Source: Lachnospiraceae bacterium UBA4316 (GTDB lineage Bacteria > Bacillota > Clostridia > Lachnospirales > Lachnospiraceae). Taken from it: DNA of 5,368 bases. Below, one piece after another: positions 1 through 4,436 of the stretch (position 1 is its first letter; each line of letters begins with the position of its first letter). A model generated the notes under the pieces. It did no database searches, was not told the origin of the DNA, and worked only from the letters and a program-made list of their open reading frames with translations. The stretch covers positions 1 to 5,368 of the forward strand of contig DGUG01000017.1 of assembly GCA_002394535.1 (NCBI GenBank). The letters are read 5' to 3'. A program made the position numbers and the translations under genes.

Positions 1-587
1 ACCCCCACAACTCCCAGTCTGGGGGCTCCGAACAGTCCAAATATGAATACGGCATTCAGGGTAACATTACATACAAGCGCTGTGGCCTCAAGGACGGTAC
101 TTATCATGACTTTTCCGATACATCTTAGGATCGACATATAAACCGCGCTGACAGCCCAGAAAATAAGACCGGGTGCAAGATAAACCAGATATCGTGCACC
201 GATGGAAACAAGCGCTTCATCATTTGTATATATGCGCATGAGAGTCGAGGGGATAAGAACGGCTCCCGCTCCTCCGATCAGCGCAACAAGGAGTGCAAAC
301 TTAAGTCCTATGCCTTCGATCTTCTCTATGGTTTTAAGATCTCCCTTGCCGTAATACTGCGCGGCAAGCATGGCAATTCCCGTACCTATACCGTACAGGA
401 ACATGAAGAATATTCCTATCATGCTGTTTGCAAGTGATACGGCACTTATCGCCGACTGCCCCACATAGTTGAGCATCAGCACATCCACCGAATTCACGGC
501 AGCATCTATAAGATTCTGAATTATGATAGGAAGGGCTACAACCCATATTTTTTTGTTAAGATTTCTGTCGGAAAACCACCTGTTCAT
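1..587 (-). CDS. MATE-family multidrug/cation efflux transporter, N-terminal part (gene cut by window edge)
   Basis: This is the first 195 codons of an integral membrane exporter of the MATE (NorM/DinF-like) family, which uses a Na+ or H+ gradient to expel drugs or metabolites. The start reads MNRWFSDRNLNKKIWVVALP, followed by hydrophobic segments at about residues 14-34, 45-75, 95-113, 133-155 and 165-187. The pattern typical of the family is visible: ALPIIIQNLI in helix 1, a VDVLMLNYVG turn after it, and an AAQYYGKGD loop near residues 75-83. Full family members have about 440-460 residues and 12 helices, so more than half lies beyond position 1. The ATG at 587-585 directly follows the Nudix stop codon (590-588). 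No good Shine-Dalgarno is close, so translation is probably coupled to the upstream gene. The substrate cannot be read from the sequence. Family assignment is firm; subfamily is not. Confidence 0.88.
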   Translation of the reverse strand, partial: MNRWFSDRNLNKKIWVVALPIIIQNLIDAAVNSVDVLMLNYVGQSAISAVSLANSMIGIFFMFLYGIGTGIAMLAAQYYGKGDLKTIEKIEGIGLKFALLVALIGGAGAVLIPSTLMRIYTNDEALVSIGARYLVYLAPGLIFWAVSAVYMSILRCIGKVMISTVLEATALVCNVTLNAVFIFGLFGAPRLGVVG

Positions 588-1232
588 TTACTGTTTCTGT
601 CTGCTTTTCCTAATAGCCAAAAGCCATGCGACTATATGCATCGCCTGCTGAAATTTACCGTTTTGTATCATTTCTTCGATCTCATCCGGTGTATGGTTTT
701 CTATATTCAGAAACTCGGTATCGTCAAGACTTTGTCCGGCAACTTTCCGGCAACCTCTTGCAATAAATAAGTGTGCATAATTGTCCGCAATCGTTGCATT
801 GGAAGGAAGTGTCAGAAGATGCTGCCAGTCCTCCGATTCATATCCGGTCTCTTCAAGCAGTTCCCGTTTTGCGGCTGCAAGTGCGTCTTCGGCACAAAGG
901 TCTCCATCGCCTCCGTACTGTCTGCCGTCGCTTCGCTCTATACCTCCTGCCGGAAACTCACAGGTTACCTTTTTGATCCCCTGCCTGTACTGTCTGACAC
1001 ACAGAAAGTTTCCGTCCGTATCTTCGGCTACAATGACAACATAATCTCTTCTGCTGTAGCTGTAAAACGGCTCAAATACACTTCCGTCCGGAAATCTGTA
1101 TGCGGATTTCCTTATATCGATCCACTCATCCCTTACTATATGTTCCGTGCTTATCTCTTCCCACTCAAGCGGGTCTTTCTTTTCTTCTTTCACTTTTCTG
1201 CACCACCCTGCTATGCTGTCAGTCTGCCTCAT
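588..1232 (-). CDS. Nudix hydrolase, ADP-ribose pyrophosphatase-like
   Basis: A probable Nudix hydrolase that would cleave a nucleoside diphosphate linked to another group, most likely ADP-ribose or an NDP-sugar, in the cytoplasm. From the ATG at 1232 it has 214 residues. Visible signatures are YVVIVAEDTDGNFLCVRQYR (64-83), the PAGGIE strand-turn (95-100) and the Nudix helix E115-x7-R123-E124-L-L-E127-E128-T-G130, which holds the metal-binding glutamates. About 13 extra residues (roughly 101-114, Gly/Asp rich) separate PAGGIE from the helix, so the strict G-x5-E spacing is not kept. The ATG at 1232 overlaps the thioredoxin gene by 14 nt and has no Shine-Dalgarno. A GTG at 1193 (201 residues) has AGGGTGG nine bases upstream and is an equally likely start. 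The frame is open further upstream to 1355, but that part is just the other frame of the thioredoxin gene. Middle gene of a three-gene operon. Family is sure; substrate is inferred. Confidence 0.9.
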   Translation of the reverse strand: MRQTDSIAGWCRKVKEEKKDPLEWEEISTEHIVRDEWIDIRKSAYRFPDGSVFEPFYSYSRRDYVVIVAEDTDGNFLCVRQYRQGIKKVTCEFPAGGIERSDGRQYGGDGDLCAEDALAAAKRELLEETGYESEDWQHLLTLPSNATIADNYAHLFIARGCRKVAGQSLDDTEFLNIENHTPDEIEEMIQNGKFQQAMHIVAWLLAIRKSRQKQ

Positions 1233-1866
1233 CGAGAAGTCCGGTAATGATCCGCTCCCATTCTTCACCGCTTTTCGATCCCAGCATTGGACCTGCCAGC
1301 AGATTACCCTTTTCATCAACAAAGAATGTGGTTGGGACTGCCGTGATTTGAGCATACCCTACGAGATCCGCACTTGCGAAACATATCGGATATTCCACAC
1401 CGGTCTGCTCCAGTATATCATCCGCATCCTTAAGAATATCCTGTATCAGGCCGCCCTTTTCATAATCGGTCGCATCCGTTGTTACGCCCACGATCTCAAA
1501 CCCTTTATCCTTGTATTCCTTCTCGATCCTGGCCAGTTCAGGCATTTCTCCAATACAGGGACCGCAGAAGGTTGCCCAGAAATTGATCATTGTCACCTTG
1601 TTTCCGGTTACATATTCGGACAGCTTCAGCTCATTTTGTGATCTGTCGTAAACCGCAAAACCCGTAAGTTTTTCTTCCGGGACAGTTTCATTCATAGTTT
1701 CATTCACAGTTTCGTTCGCAGGTTCATTCACAGTTTCATTTGCAGTTTCATTTGCAGTTTCATTTACAGTTTCATTTACAGTTTCATTTGCACTCTCACA
1801 GGCTGTTGTTAAGCCCACAACCAGTATAAAAGCGATCATTAAAATAAGTGTTATTCTTTTCATCAT
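1219..1866 (-). CDS. TlpA/ResA-like thioredoxin-fold lipoprotein with NETx repeat tether
   Basis: A membrane-anchored extracytoplasmic thiol-disulfide oxidoreductase of 215 residues. Residues 1-22 form a signal peptide (MMKRIT, then a hydrophobic core) ending in a lipobox-like TTAC with Cys23 as the lipidation site; position -3 is Thr rather than Leu, so lipidation is probable, not certain. Residues 27-62 are nine tandem Asn-Glu-Thr-x units, an acidic linker. The thioredoxin domain follows: INFWATFCGPC with active-site Cys101 and Cys104, EMPEL after it, the central segment GFEIVGVTTDATD, and the cis-proline in AVPTTFFVDEKG (Pro178). TlpA/ResA relatives reduce apocytochrome or other exported protein disulfides, or act in oxidative defence; the partner is not evident here. 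ATG at 1866 is chosen because GGAAAGG (1879-1873) sits six bases upstream; Met2 is a less likely alternative. First gene of the operon with the Nudix and MATE genes, behind the promoter at 1907-1935. Confidence 0.92.
   Translation of the reverse strand: MMKRITLILMIAFILVVGLTTACESANETVNETVNETANETANETVNEPANETVNETMNETVPEEKLTGFAVYDRSQNELKLSEYVTGNKVTMINFWATFCGPCIGEMPELARIEKEYKDKGFEIVGVTTDATDYEKGGLIQDILKDADDILEQTGVEYPICFASADLVGYAQITAVPTTFFVDEKGNLLAGPMLGSKSGEEWERIITGLLDEAD
1681..1788 (-). repeat. 12-bp coding minisatellite, nine units (Asn-Glu-Thr-Val/Ala)
   Basis: Nine consecutive 12-bp units encode NETV, NETV, NETA, NETA, NETV, NEPA, NETV, NETM and NETV in the thioredoxin lipoprotein. The minus-strand consensus is AATGAAACTGTA or AATGAAACTGCA. 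The units are near identical at the DNA level as well as in protein: units 1-5 differ almost only in the last codon, while units 6-8 carry more changes. This points to recent expansion by slippage or unequal recombination. The frame is preserved by any whole-unit gain or loss, so the array can change linker length without breaking the protein. Confidence 0.93.
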
Positions 1867-1906
1867 GCACGACCTTTCCGGTAAAACCTTAATCTGAATT
1901 TCAATC

Positions 1907-1935
1907 AGTATATCATGATGTCAAAGGATTGCAAA
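1907..1935 (-). promoter_or_regulatory. Candidate promoter of the thioredoxin-Nudix-MATE operon
   Basis: On the minus strand an extended -10, TGATATACT (TATACT at 1912-1907, TG at 1915-1914), lies 17 bp from a -35-like TTTGCA (1935-1930). Transcription would begin near 1900, leaving a leader of about 34 nt containing GGAAAGG before the ATG at 1866. The -35 matches only 4 of 6 consensus bases, and the extended -10 compensates. The position fits the operon start. Not experimentally supported. Confidence 0.6.
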
Positions 1936-1957
1936 GAATCCCGGCTATCAATAAGAT

Positions 1958-1987
1958 TTGTAAGTAACGCCTTACCTGTACTATAAT
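1958..1987 (+). promoter_or_regulatory. Candidate promoter of the Y-family polymerase operon
   Basis: A perfect -10 TATAAT at 1982-1987 is preceded by TTGTAA at 1958-1963 with an 18-bp spacer. Transcription would start near 1994, giving a leader of about 35 nt to the ATG at 2029. An inverted repeat overlaps the -35 and spacer (see next entry), a common position for a repressor operator. No match to the Bacillus-type LexA box (GAAC-N4-GTTC) is seen upstream of the -10. Confidence 0.65.
1960..1975. promoter_or_regulatory. Inverted repeat GTAAG-N6-CTTAC inside the polymerase promoter
   Basis: GTAAG at 1960-1964 and CTTAC at 1971-1975 form a perfect 5-bp inverted repeat with a six-base centre (TAACGC). 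It spans the end of the -35 element and the spacer of the polymerase promoter, on one face of the intergenic region shared with the divergent operon. Its placement suggests a dimeric repressor site, but five-base arms can arise by chance. No known regulator is recognised. Confidence 0.35.
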
Positions 1988-2028
1988 ATTTCCGGTAACT
2001 GTAACAGTCTTTGGGCATGAGGCGTGTA

Positions 2029-3525
2029 ATGGAACATATTTACATATCAATAGATTTGAAGAGTTTCTATGCCTCCGTGGAGTGCGTCGACAGGGAACTG
2101 GATCCTCTTGATACCAACCTTGTTGTCGCTGATTCTTCGCGCACCGAGAAGACCATATGCCTTGCCGTCTCACCGGGACTCAAATCATACGGTATTCCCG
2201 GCCGACCCAGACTGTTTGAAGTAATACAGACAGTCAAAACAGTTAACGCCGGAAGAAGGAGCCGCATCCGTAATCGTGATTTTACAGGCAGCTCATACGT
2301 TACTTCCGAGCTCTCCTCAAACCCGACCCTCGAAGTTGATTTCATTACGGCTGTACCAAGGATGTCAAGGTATATGCAGGTAAGCACCGAAATATACAAG
2401 ATCTACCTGAAATATATAGCTCCCGAGGATATCCTTGTCTATTCCTGTGACGAAGTATTTATGGATGTGACCGCATATCTTGACACATATCGTATGAGCG
2501 CACATGAACTGGCCATGACCATGATCAGGGATGTGCTTTCATCCACAGGTATTACCGCTACAGCCGGGATAGGGACAAACCTGTTTCTATGCAAAGTGGC
2601 CATGGATATAGTAGCGAAACATATGCCTGCCGATAAGGACGGAGTCAGAATCGCCGAGCTTGACGAGATGGGTTTCCGCAGGAAACTATGGGATCACACT
2701 CCGATAACCGACTTCTGGCGGATCGGCGGAGGAATTGCCAAACGGCTCAAAAAACTGGGGCTGGAGACCATGGGAGACATTGCGGCATGTTCAGAGACTA
2801 ACGAAGATGTCCTGTATAAAGAGTTTGGAGTAAATGCGGAGCTTATCATTGACCATGCATGGGGATGGGAGCCCTGTACAATCGACGATATCAGACAGTA
2901 CAAACCCGCAAACAACAGTTTAAGTTCCGGTCAGGTTCTGATGCGCCCATACAGTCAGAAGGAAGCAGCCATCATAGTTCATGAAATGACAGATCTTCTC
3001 TCCCTTGATCTTGTAAAAAAGGGACTGGTTACCGACCAGATGGTACTGACCATCGGATATGAAAGCGTTAAGGACCCGAAAGACCTTGGCGATTACAGCG
3101 GCGAAGCAGGTCTCGACAGATACGGAAGATATACCCCCAAGCATGCCCACGGAACGGTTAACCTTGAGCGCAAAACAGCCTCAACCGTACTGCTTACCAA
3201 AGCAGTTGACGGACTGTATGAGAGAATAACAGATCCCCGGCTTATGATACGACGTGTGAATGTATGCGCCGCCAAAGTAATTCCGGAATCCGAGGTTCAA
3301 AACGAAAATCACTACGAACAGCTTGATCTTTTTACCGATTATGAGACCGCGGAAATTGACCGGCAAAATGAGGACGAGCGCCTTGCAAGGGAAAAAGCAC
3401 TCCAGCTTGCCACTCTTTCCATCAAGGACAAATACGGCAAGAACGCCATACTTAAGGGAACCAACTTCCTTGAGGGTGCAACTACAAGAGAGCGAAATGC
3501 GCAGGTGGGAGGACACAAGGCATGA
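2029..3525 (+). CDS. Y-family translesion DNA polymerase (UvrX/UmuC-like)
   Basis: A 498-residue low-fidelity DNA polymerase that copies past damaged bases, expected at stalled replication forks. The palm carries the metal-binding residues: Asp9 in YISIDLKSFYASVE, and Asp141-Glu142 in YSCDEVFMD. Tyr14 sits at the steric-gate position that excludes ribonucleotides. A TATAGIGTNLFLCKVAMD segment (176-193) and a helix-hairpin-helix thumb region (WRIGGGIAKRLKKLG, 230-244) follow, then the little-finger domain. QLDLF at 431-435 is a canonical sliding-clamp (DnaN) binding motif. The tail KYGKNAILKG...EGATTRERNAQVGGHKA is characteristic of Firmicutes UvrX-like enzymes. The start at 2029 is chosen because TGAGG (2018-2022) lies six bases upstream and MEHIYISID fits the family; an ATG at 2017 and a TTG at 2011 are in frame but poorer. 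The stop overlaps the yolD-like gene by 4 nt (ATGA). All catalytic residues are present, so the enzyme should be active. Confidence 0.95.
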   Translation: MEHIYISIDLKSFYASVECVDRELDPLDTNLVVADSSRTEKTICLAVSPGLKSYGIPGRPRLFEVIQTVKTVNAGRRSRIRNRDFTGSSYVTSELSSNPTLEVDFITAVPRMSRYMQVSTEIYKIYLKYIAPEDILVYSCDEVFMDVTAYLDTYRMSAHELAMTMIRDVLSSTGITATAGIGTNLFLCKVAMDIVAKHMPADKDGVRIAELDEMGFRRKLWDHTPITDFWRIGGGIAKRLKKLGLETMGDIAACSETNEDVLYKEFGVNAELIIDHAWGWEPCTIDDIRQYKPANNSLSSGQVLMRPYSQKEAAIIVHEMTDLLSLDLVKKGLVTDQMVLTIGYESVKDPKDLGDYSGEAGLDRYGRYTPKHAHGTVNLERKTASTVLLTKAVDGLYERITDPRLMIRRVNVCAAKVIPESEVQNENHYEQLDLFTDYETAEIDRQNEDERLAREKALQLATLSIKDKYGKNAILKGTNFLEGATTRERNAQVGGHKA

Positions 3526-3917
3526 GTACATATGACAGGATCATCGATCATGCACATCATACTTCTGACAGGCGGCCGCATATGTCAATGATAAACAGAG
3601 CCGCGCAGTTTTCTCCCTTTGCCGCCCTTGTAGGCTATGATGAGGCAGTTATGGAAACTGCCCGCCTTACCGGCGAAAAAATCATTCTTGACGATGATGC
3701 GGTTGCCGCAATCAATCGAACACTTTTACAGATAGAATCCGGTAAAACCTCGGTAGCTATAACACATTTCGTGCCTGATATGTTTAAAAGCGGCGGTGAA
3801 TACCTCATTACCTCCGGAACCGTCAAAAAAATCGACAGAATTGAACAAACCGTAATTCTTACCGACGGAACTTCCATACGTATTGATGACATTTTCGATA
3901 TTAGTTATACGGATTAG
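3522..3917 (+). CDS. YolD-like protein, partner of the Y-family polymerase
   Basis: A 131-residue cytoplasmic protein of the YolD-like family, which in Firmicutes is commonly encoded directly after a UvrX/YqjW-type polymerase and is thought to act as its accessory, in a role analogous to UmuD beside UmuC. The N-terminal half has the family core RPHMSMINRAAQFSPFAALVGYDEA (18-42) followed by a charged helix. The C-terminal half is beta-rich (ITHFVPD near 80-86, then SGTVKKIDRIEQTVILTDGTSIRIDDI), resembling the small beta domain typical of these proteins. The ATG sits within the polymerase stop region (ATGA, 3522-3525), with GGTGGGAGG about ten bases upstream (3503-3511), so translation is coupled and near-stoichiometric production is likely. 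It has no catalytic motif, and its biochemical activity is not established. Confidence 0.9.
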   Translation: MSTYDRIIDHAHHTSDRRPHMSMINRAAQFSPFAALVGYDEAVMETARLTGEKIILDDDAVAAINRTLLQIESGKTSVAITHFVPDMFKSGGEYLITSGTVKKIDRIEQTVILTDGTSIRIDDIFDISYTD

Positions 3918-3946
3918 TTGATTTATTCGGACGATTTTTGTAAAAT
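3918..3946 (+). promoter_or_regulatory. Candidate promoter of the 68-residue gene
   Basis: TTGATT at 3918-3923, immediately after the yolD-like stop codon, is separated by 17 bp from TAAAAT at 3941-3946. A start near 3953 would give a leader of about 36 nt containing TGGAG (3979-3983) before the ATG at 3989. The -10 lies inside an A/T-rich inverted repeat. A moderate match; read-through from the polymerase operon is the alternative source of transcript. Confidence 0.5.
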
Positions 3947-3955
3947 AACAAAAAT
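3934..3955. repeat. A/T-rich perfect inverted repeat (8-bp arms) over the -10
   Basis: ATTTTTGT (3934-3941) and ACAAAAAT (3948-3955) are perfect reverse complements around a six-base centre AAAATA. The repeat covers the candidate -10 of the 68-residue gene. It lacks the G/C-rich stem of an intrinsic terminator, so an operator or DNA-bending site is more likely than a transcript hairpin. In such A/T-rich DNA, chance is a real alternative. Confidence 0.45.
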
Positions 3956-3988
3956 TGGCAATTAAAGTTATACTGAAATGGAGTTAAC

Positions 3989-4195
3989 ATGGATTCAAAC
4001 GGACTGGATGCAGAACAGCAGGCACTGCTTGCAAGTATAATGGGTAAATCACCTCAGGTAGGCGGCGGCGCAGCTTTTTGTGCGACACAGGTCACACCTG
4101 CCCCGGCTCCCGCAGCCCCGCCGGCAGCTTCCAATCCCGGGCGGGTACTATCCCAGGCAGAGATTGATGCTTTAATAGCTTCTATGGCGAACTGA
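3989..4195 (+). CDS. Small protein with FliM-type CheY-binding-like motifs at both ends
   Basis: A 68-residue soluble protein with no signal peptide or membrane segment. Its C-terminus, VLSQAEIDALIASMAN (53-68), matches the N-terminal peptide of flagellar switch protein FliM (LSQAEIDALL in E. coli, as I recall it), the site that binds phosphorylated CheY; FliY carries a similar one. The N-terminus, LDAEQQALLASIMG (6-19), is a degenerate second copy: AEQQALLAS aligns with AEIDALIAS at 7 of 9 positions allowing Leu/Ile. Between them lie a GGG segment (25-27), one Cys (31) and a linker rich in Pro/Ala (36-47). It lacks the rest of FliM/FliY and is not a visible fragment of a larger gene: it has TGGAG five bases before its ATG, a clean stop and its own terminator at 4225. 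A role as CheY ligand, sink or bridging adaptor is inference from the motif only; it could instead dock another receiver or switch protein. Confidence 0.8.
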   Translation: MDSNGLDAEQQALLASIMGKSPQVGGGAAFCATQVTPAPAPAAPPAASNPGRVLSQAEIDALIASMAN

Positions 4196-4224
4196 AGCCC
4201 GGGTTTTCCGTTCAGAGCAAAAAG

Positions 4225-4256
4225 AAAAGCCGTATGACATTAGTCATAGGCTTTTT
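4225..4256. terminator. Bidirectional intrinsic terminator between the 68-residue gene and tRNA-Leu
   Basis: AAAAGCC-g-TATGAC (4225-4238) pairs with GTCATAGGCTTTT (4243-4255), a 13-bp stem with one bulged G (4232) and an ATTA loop. A run of T follows on the plus strand (4252-4256). On the minus strand the stem is followed by TTTTC and further T residues (complement of 4220-4228). It can therefore end transcripts of both the plus-strand 68-residue gene, 30 bp before it, and the minus-strand tRNA, whose 3' end lies at 4268. Confidence 0.88.
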
Positions 4257-4267
4257 ATATTTCGTAA

Positions 4268-4352
4268 TGCGGAAGGCGGGACTTGAACCCGCACGGGCTA
4301 AGCGCCCACAAGATCCTTAGTCTTGCTCGTCTGCCAATTCCGACACTTCCGC
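4268..4352 (-). tRNA. tRNA-Leu, anticodon AAG
   Basis: An 85-nt class II tRNA. The acceptor stem is GCGGAAG with CTTCCGC, followed by discriminator A (4268), the base required for leucine tRNAs. The D-arm is TCG/CGA with GG in the loop, and the anticodon stem is CAAGA/TCTTG. The seven-base loop CTAAGGA places AAG at positions 34-36. The long variable arm GGGC-GCTTA-GCCC is the leucine/serine hallmark, and the T-arm is GCGGG-TTCAAGT-CCCGC. CCA is not encoded: TTA follows the discriminator, so CCA must be added enzymatically. A34 would be deaminated to inosine by a TadA-type enzyme to read CUU and CUC. A promoter lies at 4384-4412 and a terminator at 4225-4256. Confidence 0.95.
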
Positions 4353-4383
4353 ATCCCGGCCGCTATCTATCGGCGACTTGAAT

Positions 4384-4412
4384 ATAATATCAAAATCATC
4401 GGTGGTAGTCAA
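4384..4412 (-). promoter_or_regulatory. Strong candidate promoter of tRNA-Leu
   Basis: On the minus strand TTGACT (4412-4407) and TATTAT (4389-4384) are separated by exactly 17 bp, close to sigma-A consensus. Transcription would start near 4377 and give a leader of about 25 nt before the tRNA 5' end at 4352. The promoter lies entirely within the 84-bp gap after the epimerase stop codon, so the tRNA does not depend on read-through from that gene. Confidence 0.8.
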
Positions 4413-4436
4413 CTAATTTTTTCAAAACCCTATACA

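Noticed and set aside
1233..1355. Upstream extension of the Nudix frame to 255 residues starting at 1355.
   Set aside because: This part overlaps the conserved thioredoxin C-terminus in another frame and has no Nudix-like content. Starts at 1232 or 1193 fit better.
771..1641. Several plus-strand open frames opposite the Nudix and thioredoxin genes (for example 771-1247 and 1147-1641).
   Set aside because: They lie antisense to two clear protein families, have no family-like motifs, and lack promoters or ribosome binding sites.
1919..1924. Perfect -35 hexamer TTGACA on the minus strand.
   Set aside because: It is only 6 bp from the TATACT -10, and no acceptable -10 lies 16-18 bp downstream.
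1875..1998. Direct repeat TTTCCGGTAA (1875-1884 and 1989-1998), and a 12-mer CCGGTAAAACCT shared by 1878-1889 and 3739-3750.
   Set aside because: Matches of 10-12 bases are expected by chance in a window of this size, and the 3739 copy is inside the yolD-like coding sequence.
2011..2028. TTG (2011) and ATG (2017) as starts of the polymerase.
   Set aside because: The extra residues do not belong to the family, and the TGAGG Shine-Dalgarno at 2018-2022 lies inside this stretch, correctly spaced for the ATG at 2029.
2032..2043. GAACATATTTAC as a possible LexA box.
   Set aside because: Only the left half matches GAAC-N4-GTTC, and it lies within the coding start (Glu-His-Ile-Tyr), so it is explained by codons.
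2067..3581. Minus-strand open frames opposite the polymerase and yolD-like genes.
   Set aside because: They are antisense to a complete polymerase reading frame with all its motifs, and none shows a recognisable domain.
3955..3974. TTGGCA followed by TATACT as a promoter for the 68-residue gene.
   Set aside because: The spacer is only 8 bp, and a start from that -10 would remove the Shine-Dalgarno from the transcript.
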